Origin: Sphagnum compactum | Taxonomy: Eukaryota > Bryophyta > Sphagnopsida > Sphagnales | Direction of reading: 5' to 3' | Assembly (NCBI GenBank): GCA_965153455.1 | Contig: OZ234494.1 | Location: 10,044,001 to 10,108,000 of the forward strand | DNA length: 64,000 nucleotides | In this document: piece after piece, positions 54,144 to 64,000 of the stretch | Numbering within the stretch: position 1 is the first letter of the stretch | Layout: each line of letters opens with the position of its first letter | Translations under genes and position numbers: made by a program | Notes under the pieces: generated by a model | The model's input: only the letters and a program-made list of their open reading frames with translations | Database searches by the model: none | What the model was told of the DNA's origin: nothing

Positions 54144-56342
54144 TTAATATTTGGTATGCTCTTCCAGGGTTATGACTTGTGGTTGAGCAGAACCTGACAT
54201 GGTTGAGATGGCTTCACCAGTGAGAGCTAAGGAGTTCTTGGCAATGTGCATACTACTCTTCACCCCTTGCCACACCACCCAAGCAAAAGCAATCCAGCCT
54301 GCAAGGAAACAATGAAGGATGATTCCATGGTATGGACTCTTGGGATTGCACAAATTAACTGTGTACCATACCATGATGAGAGACCAGAGGGTCTCTATTC
54401 ATTTCTCCCAGGATGTTACCACAAGCCAACATTGATGAAAAATAAACTGTGATGATCAAAATCCTTGCATGAGAGGGATCAGCAGTTCAAACCTGTGACA
54501 AAAAGCACTGCACCAGCACACACAACTGTAGCTGTCCCTATGGCAAATGCAGCTGCAGTTAGAACTCCAACATAGATGAGTGTCAGGGCTGTGAAGAAAC
54601 AGGCAGTGAAGGCACCAACAGCTGATGCAGACATCAACAATCCAACCACCACAGCATTGGCTGTGGCTATGAGAAGAAACAGTGAGAATACGATAAACCC
54701 TGTTAGTGCGATCAGTAATACTAATCCCACCTGCAGTTGCCACAACAACCACAAGAGACGATTAGTCAGAACTTCAGTCTGAAATATTTCGCAACACCAT
54801 GGCTTGGAAACACCATTTAGCCAATCAAAGAACCAAACTTTGCCATGATTTTTTTCGGTGCATATATGCAACCATGAAAGCTGGAGACAACCAATACAAA
54901 ATCTGCAAGTGTAGTAGGCTAAGAGCATCTCCAGCAGTGCTCAGTATGTGACCCTGCAAACATATTTTTCACATCCAAGTTTAGTTAAATACTGTTTCCA
55001 ACCCCACCCATAAAACTAAATCTGGACTATATATAGGTGGGAGACTACTAATAGCAAACCACCTGGACCAATCATTCTGACTGGCCAAATCAGAAACAGC
55101 AAGCAGCAATCAGATCATATCTATTACACTTCTCTCTGGCAGGTGTTAGGCTTTGCTGTGCCTTTTACCAACCTCAGCAAATTGTGCAAAAATGCTGGAC
55201 CAAAACCATTTCACTGAGCCAAACTGGCATGTTTTGACATTTCTTCATCCAATTTTAGTTTGCAGGGTCGCATACTGAGCACCGGTAGAGTTGCTCTAAG
55301 ACTACCCTGACATAAAACACGGCTCCTCATTTCAGTATCATTTGGCCGTGTTCTCTCTGTTGAGGCCACCACTAAGGAGTAGTGTGTTGCAAAAGGAATC
55401 AAGGCAGAAAGTATGGGTCTTTGCCACACAAGACTCCCGAAAGCAAGTGAAGAGGACCCATCAATCAGATGCAAAATTCCAGCTTGCATTGTGAGATCTT
55501 CATGTTTGATCCAATACCCTACATTCTGGCAGATAGTTTGGAATCAAGGTTGCATCTTTGTGGGAGAAAAAACCCTAAAAACAGAAATCCGTGCATCTGT
55601 AGAGCAAGAATCGTATATACACATTTCGGACAAAAAAGTGAGAAAAGAGAACAAAAAAACTCACAGAAGAGACTAACAGTTTGCGCCAAAATCCACCCTG
55701 ATTCATCCAGATCATGACGTTGCCAGACGCATGGCCAATAGCCTTGTTCAGGCGAGGTCCCTTGGCGCGGACTACGGCCTGCGTCCGCTCAACCCAAGAC
55801 TGCTTTCCACCATTCCGTAGTGAATCCCCGATCTCGCAAGCCAACTCCTTCACGACGGCCACCACACTTTCCCCACCTGACTCCATATCCCAGCTCCAAG
55901 GCTTGACTTGTTTCCCTCCTTGTGCCATTAGGGTCATGGCAAACCGCTTGCTGTTCGGAAGCTCTTGGCAAACAAAAAACAAAACCCTAGAACTTGCTAG
56001 CAAACCTGAATGGAAATGAGTGTTCTTTGGTGCGTTGGAAACGGAACAAACAGTACTTTCTCACACACACCACTATCTTTACTGCTAGTTTTCAATGCAA
56101 ATCAATAGAAATTGGTAAAGAGACTAGGTTTCGGGGCTACCTATGCAGAGACCCAATTGCAGGCAGAAGGCGATGTTGGGTAGGGACAACAATGGGAAAA
56201 AAAAACATGGGAATGTTGCACTGTTGCTGTAGAGATGATATAGTAAATAATGGAGGAAATGGGTGTGAGAGTTTTGTGGCCACTCACCTGTGGTGGTGCT
56301 GTTCATGCAGGCTTTCCAAGTGAAAAATCCAAAGTCTTCCAT
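54144..56342 (-). CDS. multi-pass membrane protein of unknown function, four exons, 262 aa
   Basis: Minus-strand exons are 56342-56288, 56005-55665, 54730-54493 and 54298-54144. Donors GTGAGT, GTGAGT and GTTTGA and acceptors CAG fit, and phases match throughout. The protein starts MEDFGFFTWKACMNSTTT. A soluble, helical N-terminal half follows (VVAVVKELACEIGDSLRNGG, then ASGNVMIWMNQGGFWRK). Exon 3 is almost wholly hydrophobic, about 79 residues, with room for three membrane helices (VGLVLLIALTGFIVFSLFLL at its start). Exon 4 begins GWIAFAWVVWQGVK, a fourth possible helix, and ends in a polar tail. No charged catalytic motif is visible. I believe proteins of this plan exist across plants without a known role. 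The hydrophobic block could be a hairpin or bundle in the ER or lipid-droplet membrane. That last point is speculation. Confidence 0.75.
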
Positions 56343-56622
56343 AGCTTTATGAGGTGTCCCTAGATACACCTGACCGGTTTGAGTGTCGTGTTCTTGTAGC
56401 TTTTGAGATTTTTTTCCCTCAGTTAAGTGGGACAGGCAGCCATCCGCCGGTTCCACTATTTGTTCTTGCCAGTTCCACTTTCAGGTACCCTTTTGGGGCT
56501 TTTCACAAGTGGGACAGGCAATCATCCGCTGGTTCCGTTGTTTGCTGTGCCAGTTCACTTTCACATACGTTTTCAGGTCGTCTTTACCAGAGTAGGACGG
56601 GTATCAACTTAATTTGATACCA

Positions 56623-57037
56623 GCTGCTACTGGTGTTGCCACATTTTTGAAATTTTAGATACCCGCCTGGTACCAATGTTGGCTATTTGAAAAAAATTAG
56701 ATACCAGTCTGGTACTTGTATGAGGCTCAATACTGATTTTGGGCAGGTATATGGCAGGTATATAGACTGGTATGAGACGGGTATTACTTAAAATCCCTAC
56801 CAGCTGGTACTGGTATTAAGCTGGTACCAGACTTAGGTCATACTAGACTGGTCTGGAATTTGATACCAGTGTTCATACCAGTAAAGAAAACTGATTCTCA
56901 CAATCGGTTCTCATTCATGTAAGAGCCGGAGGTTGATTCTCCATCCAGTTTTCACAATCAACCATGTCAACTGGTTCTCACTGTAAGAACCGGTCTGAGA
57001 ACCAGGTCAAGATTCGAGAACCACCCAACATTGGTAA
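56623..57037. mobile_element. word-reiterating block: GATACCAG/CTGGTA then GGTTCTCA/TGAGAACC, ending CCAACATTGG
   Basis: From 56623 to about 56885, taccag and ctggta words (gataccagtctggtac and variants) recur about ten times on both strands. From 56890 to 57037, ggttctca/gagaacc words recur about eight times, ending gaaccacccaacattggt. The phrase accaatgttggc occurs at 56673 and again at 57043, inverted relative to that end. The block may be two nested or adjacent elements. Confidence 0.45.
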
Positions 57038-57339
57038 ATACCAATGTTGGTCATGTATATAGGGTCAGAGACTGGTATCAATATTTTTTATTTTGGAGAA
57101 CCGGACATGTTCTCTTAGAGAATTTTCATTCGGTTCTCAGTAGTTTAGGGTTTAAGATTCTTAAACAGTTGCTATTGCTGAGGGAGGCGAAGGCGTTGTT
57201 TAGGGTTAGGGATAAATAAAGTGTATAAAAATGAGCCCAAGTTTCATTTTTGGTCATAGTGATTTTTTTTGTGTCTTTTAGTGCTCTTGTTATGTTCATT
57301 TCGTGCTTGTTGGTTGGTGTTCTTGCTTTGTGTTGCTAT

Positions 57340-57740
57340 TGCTAGATCTCAGTTTTTTATGTTGCTCCTTTCATGTTGCTCCTTTTATGTTGTTCCTTTC
57401 GTGTTGCTCTTCACGTTGTTGCTCCTCGTGTTGCTTCTCATGTTATTGCTCCTCGTGTTGTTCTTCTTGTGTTGCTCCTCTCATGCTACTCCTCACAAGT
57501 TGTCGTTCCTCTCGTTGCTATTCCTCACGTTATCCCTCTTCACGTTGCTACTTTTTTTCCTATTGTCGTTCCTCTCGTGCTATTACTTTTCTTGCGTTAC
57601 TCTTCTCAACCTATCGCTCCTCTCACACTGTCACTCCCTTCAAGTTGCTCTTTTTGCACCATCGTGCGTTTTAGGTACTTGTGAGCCCAACCTCTATTGT
57701 TCTTCTCGTGTTGCCATTGTTGTTCTTCTTACGTTGTTGT
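57340..57740 (+). repeat. GTTGCTCCT minisatellite
   Basis: Variants of gttgctcctctcgt recur about every 15-18 bp. All three plus frames are therefore open for 100-200 codons (Leu/Cys/Ser-rich). I regard these frames as artefacts of the repeat. Confidence 0.75.
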
Positions 57741-58175
57741 TTTATTTTGCTTTGTTAGTATGGTACTTCCCTTGCCCTTGTCATGTGCAGGTCGAAGTTT
57801 GGAGCTTCGACACCAACTTGAGCACCATAGGTAAGTTCTTTTGCATATCTTTTATTTTTTGATTTTTTTTTGGGTTGTGGCTTTGCTTTTTGTTTGTTTG
57901 CATTGTTTTTACTTTTGTTGTTTTTTTTGTTGTTGCTACACTTGCGTTTTTGCTACTTTTTCTTTGGGGTTCATTTTGTGATTTTTTTTTCATTATGTAG
58001 CAATTTTTTAATTCATGTGTTTTGTTGTTTCCTTTTTTTGCAGGATTTCTTAAAATTAAACATAAATTATAAATGTTTTTCACCCAAAAACCCCATACTT
58101 TTTCCACTTAAATCCTTAAACATTTTTTGAAAGTTTAGAAATATACATATCTTATTTTTGTAAAATCTTACAAGA

Positions 58176-58271
58176 TAGATTGCATTTTGTAATTGCTTGT
58201 AAATGTTAGTTTTTAATCTTTGATAGATTGCATTTTGTAATTGTTTGTAAATGTTAGTTTTTAGTCTTTGA
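58176..58271 (+). repeat. 48-bp tandem duplication
   Basis: 58176-58223 and 58224-58271 match except at two positions (core tagattgcattttgtaatt). Confidence 0.95.
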
Positions 58272-58279
58272 TATGAGCA

Positions 58280-59845
58280 TATAATTGTTTAGTTTTTTTC
58301 ACTACTCATTAAGGCAATTATATATATTAAAGGACGTCAGAAGCTTCCCCTTAATCCGTCCCGTCATCCAATCGAACAGACAATTCATGCATCCCGTCAT
58401 CTGTCCAACTCTGTATTCCTTCGTATTGATTGGATGTGCCAATTCTCTCCACCAATGCAAAAGTTCCACGTAAGTATTGACTAGGCCGATTGGCCCAACC
58501 GGCTGCGGGCAGGCGGTTGAGAGGCCATCCGGCACCCGTGTGCACGCGAACACATTCACACTGCACGAGGGTTGCCATAGCTGCTGCTGCCGCCCTCGCG
58601 AGCTCCCGCGCAGCAGACGCTTCTTCCCTCAGGAATCCATTCGGGCCTTCTCCTCCTAGCTTTCGCAAAATCGCATGCGTGTGCTCGAGCTCCATGATCA
58701 CTCGGTGGTTAGATGCTGCTGCTACTTCTGCTCTTTCTTTAGTATCAACAACACCTCAAGCAAGGTTGGGGCCCACTTATTTTAATGTGGTTTCTCTCTC
58801 AGGTCCTTGATGATTATTACAATCTTTATGATATTTATGCTGCTCAAGCTTCTGCCTCGAAACCTGTGTCTTCTTGCTGTTGGACAAAGGAGATCGATGA
58901 CATCGATTCATGCAGGCCACCAGAACGTGTCGTCCTTGGGTTGGTTTTGCTCAATCCCAACCACATCTGATTTTCTGGCCAGGTAAAATCTTCTACTTTC
59001 CTTAATGCAAATTTTGGTTTTCTTATTATTAGTACCTGTGCAGTGTGCAGTATTGGTTCCTGTTGTCAGTAGTTATAAAGGAATATGTAGGTAGTGCGCT
59101 TTGCAAACTTCGGTTCTCGGTCTAAAGGTCACCGAATTAAATACTTCTTTATCAATAAAACCAGCAGCAAGGGAAGTTGTTGGCTATATTCTATTGGGAT
59201 TTAGGGTTATATTGGAAAGAACATGGTGTTTTTAAAACTTTTTTTGGGAATGTTGTTCAGATTCTTATCCCTGCAAATATAATCCAAATTGTAACTTAAA
59301 GGAGCGGCAGCACAATATAATAGAATAGTCATTGGTTGCTACTGACCAAATCCTTCAATTGATATAATCAACTAGTCACTTTCTCCATAGAAAAAGATGT
59401 GGCAGGAGGGAACCTGTGAATAATTACAGGAGGTAACATGCATTATAGCCCTGTTCTGCCTGACCAGCCAAGCTCCAGAGCAGATACCAAGTCATCTTCA
59501 TGGATGTATGTGGTATTTCCATGTCTCATCTGGAGCCTAAACAATGGCCAGGGTGGGAGCACACACACCACCCTGGATTCCACCCTTTGTGGTTCTAACA
59601 TATTTTCCAAAGACTTTCTGAATGTCATACACAAAAAGGGAAATGATACAGAACATTTGTGGATAACACCCTGCTTTTAATAATAGTTTGGGATAGTTGC
59701 ATGCACCCAAAATACTTGTACAAATAGCAGATGCTCCAAATTCGAGAGCAACCAACAGGATGCCAGTGACATCCACTTCAAAGTTACTGCATGGATCATT
59801 AATTACCCATTTCACTCCTTATTTACAGTTTGATTGTTTGTTCTA
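58280..59845. other. GC-rich patch and spacer, unassigned open frames
   Basis: 58430-58720 is GC-rich and open on both strands; the minus frame from ATG 58695 (MELEHTHAILRKLGG, then an Ala-rich helix) and a plus frame from 58693 (MITRWLDAAATSALSL) are both possible first exons. A plus segment 58801-58981 is flanked by AG and GT. None joins convincingly to the C2 exons downstream. I leave the question open. Confidence 0.35.
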
Positions 59846-59848
59846 CAG

Positions 59849-60575
59849 GTAATTCCAAATAATTTGAATCCTATGTGGAACCAGACATTTCACTTCTTTG
59901 TGGCAAATGTTGTTCAAGATATGCTTATAGTGGAGGTGTGGGACAAAGACACATTTGGCAAGGTTCTTCCTTTCCTTCACCACAAATTTCATTACCTGTT
60001 GTAAACACAACAAGAAACTTAGTTTGCAGTTCATTTGCTGCAGTGTGACACATCAATTTAATAATGATCAAGAGGTAGCAGTCGATGAATATAGAGTTTT
60101 TGGTAACTGCTTTTCTTTGGCTTGATGGAGAATAAATCCAGCCACATGGAGAGATGTACTTGACAGCATAAATGGCATTTCATGATTCCAATCCAGAGAC
60201 TGTGTTCCTGAACTTGCAACAATAGGATTTCACCTCAGAAGGTGGGACGTGAAGGCATAGTTGATGCACCAAGCTACCTGTTTCCAAAACCTTACATGCT
60301 TGCCAAAATTCTGGCAAGGAAAACCTTTGAACCTGAAATGCCTGCCCACTCCTTCCAGTGATTATTTTCCCCAAATAAGCTCTAAACAATTGTATTAGGA
60401 TTGACCACAGGACTTCATGGGGACAAGTGCAATGACGTTGACAAAAGTATTGCAAGAGGAAGAGCTAACTACAGATGTTAGGCTCAAGGGTGTTGAAATT
60501 GGTCGACTGTTCCTGGGCTTGAAGTGGGGTCGAATCACAGGGAACCACCGACTGTCAACACCAACTCTTGAATGA
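59849..60575 (+). CDS. C2-domain protein (plant synaptotagmin SYT4/5-like), last two exons
   Basis: Exon 59849-59962 encodes VIPNNLNPMWNQTFHFFVAN and ends MLIVEVWDKDTFGK; exon 60411-60575 encodes DFMGTSAMTLTKVLQEEELT and ends at TGA after GRLFLGLKW. Together these are the second half of a C2 domain of the plant synaptotagmin 4/5 type, including the NP-x-WN strand and the D-x-D calcium loop (WDKD). C2 domains bind calcium and phospholipid, and plant SYTs tether the ER to the plasma membrane. The phase is 0 at both junctions. No exon for the first half (the ADPYV strand), the SMP domain or the N-terminal membrane anchor was found upstream. The locus is either a gene fragment or one whose 5' exons I could not recognise. 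Confidence 0.65.
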
Positions 60576-60593
60576 CCAACCACCAGTTAATTC

Positions 60594-60950
60594 CCCCCCC
60601 CACCCAAAAACACCTATCCAGTCCCTCTTTGTCATTTAATAAGTAAATCCAATATTACACAGTAAGTTAATCACATTCAAATGAGAGAAGATGGATTTTG
60701 ATAAGTCCATACAATACTGCTTTGAAATACTCTCTCTTTCTCTCTCACTCTCACACACACACTTTTTCTTCTTCTCTATTGTGATCTTTGCAGGAATCAA
60801 CAACACCTCGAGCAAATAAGTAAGTACAAACTAATAAGCCATGGAATTTCATTTCCTCCGCCACCTTGGGGATTGATTTTGGCTCACATTTTGACACTAG
60901 TAGCGCTGCTTGCACAATTCTTCAGTTGATGTAGCTAGACTTCAACAATG
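60594..60950. other. spacer with CT and CA tracts
   Basis: Contains a C-run at 60592-60601, a short ctctct/cacaca tract at 60730-60760, and the phrase atcaacaacacctcgagcaa at 60789, which nearly repeats 58747-58766. No gene seen. Confidence 0.4.
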
Positions 60951-62210
60951 TCCACACACACGGCACCAGCACAGAAGAGTGCAGGAGAAACCCCCCGCCC
61001 CAAGATGCCCGAAGACATACAAGAACGTATGCGTGGACTCATTGCGCAACATGGTAGTGCTTTGGCTGCTTTGACGGCCCTTTGGCAGCCCTAGAAGCTT
61101 AACGGAATGACAAGCAAACTAACTTTTTGGAAAATCCTTTTCCACATATTGATGTTCCAGCAGAATTCAATCAAAGCACGTCAGAATCTGCACATGAACG
61201 TCGCAATCGCCTACAGAGAGAACGGCGTGCTAAGCAACGTGAACAGCCTTCTCTTCGCAATGACGCATTACAATTGTTTGGAGACGAAGATGCGTCAGCC
61301 CCGGGACGATGGGATTGTGGACAAATGGACACAATACGTGGATTCTGTAGCGCGAAAATGTGGATCAAAGAACGATCGGCAAAGTTGAGGAACAACAACC
61401 CACAATTTTCTTTGTGTTGCGAGAATGGCAAAGTTCTGTTGCCGAATCTTCCTGCAACACCGTAAGAGCTGGAAGTTCTTTTAACCAACAAAGAGAGCAG
61501 TGCCATCAAATTTTGAAATCAGATTCGCATGTACAATTCGGTGTTGGCATTCACTTCGCTTGGTGCCAAAGTTGATGAGTCGGTAACAAGAGGCCCTGGA
61601 CCGTACCCCTTTCGCATTCAAGGTGAACTTTATCACAAAATCGGATCCCTCTGTCCAGCCGAAGGACAACGGCCACAATTTGCATAGCTGTACATTCATG
61701 ATACGAAACGCGAACATCAAAACCGCCATGCCGTTATGCCCTCGCTTGATCCAACGACGTTGGATCGGTTGTTGACCATGATGTACAATATCAATCCTTC
61801 TGTCGAAGTGTTCAAAATGGCAAGGGATATGATGGCAACAGGAGGTGCTCCCATGGATCTGAAATTGCGTCTCATTGCTTTTCGAACAAAGGATGCCCGC
61901 CGATACAATGTGCCGACGATCGATGAAGTCGCTGCATTGATGGTAGGAGATGGTTCTGAGGCTGTAGACAGATGTGACATCGTCCTTGCTTAGCAAGCTG
62001 GCCCGTTTCAGCGCATTTCTGAACTAGATGTAGGATACATGGCTTTACATTATCCGTTGCTATTTCCTTACGGTGAGGATGGATGGCATCCGAATATTTT
62101 GCTCAATGGTGTTGTTGTTGATGTAGATTTGGATGAAGACCATGCGGAAGAATATGAGCTTCAATTGCGTTGCTTCGGGGTGACCGATTGTGGCATCAAT
62201 GTGTAGCAAA
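60947..62210 (+). pseudogene. Helitron Rep/helicase protein, N-terminal fragment
   Basis: A plus-strand series starting near ATG 60947 (MSTHTAPAQKSAGETPRPKM) passes through ERRNRLQRERRAKQREQ, GAKVDESVTRGPGPYPFRIQ, HKIGSLCP, PTTLDRLLTMMYNINPSVEV and RDMMATGGAPMDLKLRLIA, to GYMALHYPLLFPYGEDGWHP. The order and the ALHYPLLFPYGEDGW signature are those of the Helitron_like_N domain found before the Rep and helicase domains of plant Helitrons. Stops and frame shifts are present at about 61090, 61463, 61685 and 61991. The fragment ends near 62205, before the HUH Rep motif, and is followed by hAT debris. Confidence 0.7.
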
Positions 62211-62424
62211 AACAATTTCTGAAAGATTTGATTATTTTAATTGTAAAAAACCATCTTCCTTTACAATTTGTAAATAGTAGTTAGTTAAAAAGATTTAGTA
62301 TGCATTTATGTCTAATAATTATTTTTCCTTTTAAAAATAAAATTTTAATGAATTACTGCCTGAATTAGTGGAAAAAAACTACACAATTATATGTTTTACC
62401 AACCTTAATAGAATGTCATTTTGC

Positions 62425-63805
62425 AACTACAAGTTTTGATATGTGGATGTCAAAAGTTGGACATGATATTTTTGCATTAGTGATTAAATTTTTAGGAGAT
62501 GATTGGTAGCCAAAGCACATTACCCTTGGTCTTTTTGAACCAATAGACACTACTCGACAAACTTTGGCTAAAAAATTGACAGATTGTTGGAAGTTATGCA
62601 TTGAAGAAAAAAATTATTGTTTATGTCAAGGATGAGGGATCTAATCTGAACACTATGACTATAACCCAAAAATCAATTGTGAGTTGTTATATGTTGGGTT
62701 CGGAGGAAAGTTTTCAAAGCGTTTGTTTTGGGCATGCATTTTCCAAGACTTGCCAATATGCTACAAAAGAAGAAAAAGTCTACAAAGACTTACAATATGT
62801 GTCAATAAAATCTGTTCAAGGAGATTTGCAAAAATGCATAACTTGGCCAAAAAAAATCTAGAAAGGGTAAGCAAGAATGGGAAAATGCATGTGTAAATTT
62901 AGGTCTTCCCCCTCAGAAAATTGTATACTCCAGTGAAGATAAGATAAATTTTTAGTTTTTTAGACTTTTTTATGTGCACATTTTTTGTCAATTTTCACTT
63001 TGCATAAACCTTTTTTCATTGTTTTTCAACTTTTATTGTGCATATTTGAACATTTTCTTTTGCTATTGTAGATTTGTTAGCAAAGTTATCCTTTTCTAGG
63101 AAGCTTTGCAGTTCAAAGAAGTAATTATATTATGTTACAATGGGTAGAATTTTGTGAGATTGAGTGCAAGAGTACCACCTCTTTTGACATGGCACATTTG
63201 TTGCATCATTGTTGATTCTCTTGGCCTTGTTGTGTTTGTTTGTATTTTGAACCATCTAGGGGTCATTGGTGTTAAGTGATGCACTAAATTTTGCCATATC
63301 TATGAGTCTAAAATTCAGGGATGAAATTGATTCTGCAACCTTTGACAACTTCATGGAAGAAGATGGAAATGTTGTTTATAAGTTGTCATGTTTGGCCTCC
63401 AATATAAAGAAGGAAGTTATTTAGGTTTTGGATTCTTTTCTTTCTTTTTTAAAAAAATATGAGGAAAGAAAGGCCCATAATATGCTTTTTTTAATGTTGG
63501 ACCCTAGGTTTAAAACTTTTTGTCTTGTGTCCTCACTTATTGGTCGTGAACAAGGTACGACAATTGTTGAAAAATATGACAAACAATCTTTATTTCTTAT
63601 GCTTCTTAAATGTTATTATCATTTGCATCCATTGATTGAATCTGAAAACGGTGTTGTTGATCAAAAGGTTGAAGATGATAAAAGTTTGGATATCTTTGAG
63701 ATGACAATCAACATAAGTGAACCAACAATAGAATTGGTCAATAGAGAGTTTTTGATTTTGAAGGAGCTTTTGAAAGGGACGAAGTTGTGGAGTTGTAAAT
63801 TTTGA
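62425..63805 (+). pseudogene. decayed hAT transposase, catalytic and middle part
   Basis: Frames in order: FDMWMSKVGHDIFALVIKFL near 62440; LGLFEPIDTTRQTLAKKLTD; then at 62601-62861 VYVKDEGSNLNTMTITQKSI, LGSEESFQSVCFGHAFSKTC and DLQKCITWPKK; and at 63428-63805 a 125-codon frame with HNMLFLMLDPRFK and VNREFLILKELL. The D-bearing FDMWMS and KDEGSNL phrases are typical of the hAT RNase-H-like core. The family is the same as at 5.3, 7.1 and 51 kb. About 550 bp of AT-rich sequence (62880-63330) separates the halves. There are stops and frame changes. Confidence 0.65.
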
Positions 63806-63809
63806 ATAA

Positions 63810-64000
63810 TTTTTCCCCCAAATTTCCATGTATTTTTAAATTGTAAAAAAATATTTTAATTAATAAAGGAATTAAATAATTATTAATTTAAATATTAATT
63901 TCCAAAAGAATGAAAACTGGGTTGTGAGAACTAGACAAGAGAACCAACTGTTATCATATATGCAAGAATCGCCCTAATTGAGAATCGGGTGCATTTGGAA
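63810..64000. other. AT-rich end of window with gagaacc words
   Basis: AT-rich, ending with actgggttgtgagaactag and agagaaccaactg, which resemble the start of another word-reiterating element of the kind seen at 56.9 kb. The window ends before this can be judged. Confidence 0.3.

Noticed and set aside
57781-57831. Micro-exon between tgtgcag and gtaagt
   Set aside because: Good flanking splice words, but no neighbouring exon and no recognisable peptide in any frame.
57269-57862. 197-codon open frame, the second longest in the window
   Set aside because: It is produced by the GTTGCTCCT minisatellite, which leaves all three plus frames open with Leu/Cys/Ser-rich, low-complexity translations.
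58351-58701. Minus-strand 116-codon GC-rich frame as a gene
   Set aside because: It starts well (MELEHTHAIL) but has no convincing donor or partner exon, and the opposite strand is equally open. Left unassigned.
58747-60814. Near-repeat of atcaacaacacctc-agcaa at 58747 and 60789 as paired splice-linked exons
   Set aside because: About 20 bases only, not in a shared frame context, and not part of the C2 domain.

Overview
This is plant nuclear DNA. Protein-coding genes are sparse, AT-rich and interrupted by introns with GT-AG junctions, and most of the space between them is old transposon debris. No bacterial signals (operons, Shine-Dalgarno sites, CRISPR) are present. The gene content (a kinetochore CENP-O, a JAZ repressor, a plastid-targeted first exon) fits a land plant. 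The short introns, the long JAZ protein and the mixture of old LINE, hAT and Helitron copies make me favour a non-flowering lineage such as a bryophyte or fern. That placement is inference only.

Three genes can be modelled with every exon in phase. CENP-O lies at 715-2891 (+, five exons, 373 aa). A JAZ/TIFY jasmonate-signalling repressor lies at 32983-35908 (+, seven exons, 599 aa). A four-exon integral membrane protein of unknown function lies at 54144-56342 (-, 262 aa). Two further loci look partial. One is a plastid-targeted, fibrillin/PAP-like first exon at 39847-40259 with no recognisable continuation. The other is the last two exons of a synaptotagmin-like C2 protein at 59849-60575 with no recognisable start.

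Layout: 0.3-2.9 kb CENP-O and promoter; 5.3-7.4 kb two opposed hAT transposase remnants; 10.4-13.3 kb a decayed hAT element with a zinc-finger start and a tandem-repeat leader; 15.3-18.4 kb a decayed reverse-transcriptase element; 19.9-24.4 kb a nearly full-length LINE with ORF1, endonuclease, reverse transcriptase and an AAAG tail; 25-31 kb small repeats, a SINE and word-reiterating elements; 32.2-35.9 kb JAZ; 36.6-43.5 kb duplications, MITEs, the plastid-protein exon and a second SINE; 45-50.6 kb three tandem-repeat arrays; 50.9-52.3 kb another hAT fragment; 54-56.4 kb the membrane protein; 56.6-58.3 kb repeats; 59.8-62.2 kb C2 exons followed by a Helitron fragment; 62.4-63.8 kb another hAT fragment.

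The most interesting points are: (1) the JAZ gene keeps an intron inside the Jas motif whose retention would remove the end of the motif and a Cys-Ser-Pro repeat tail; (2) a MITE family with 17-bp inverted termini in three copies; (3) a second family of small elements ending in CCAACACTGG whose interiors are filled with a different reiterated short word in each copy; (4) a LINE whose clear in-frame nonsense codons are all TAG or TAA; (5) a possible Helitron capture of C2-domain exons.
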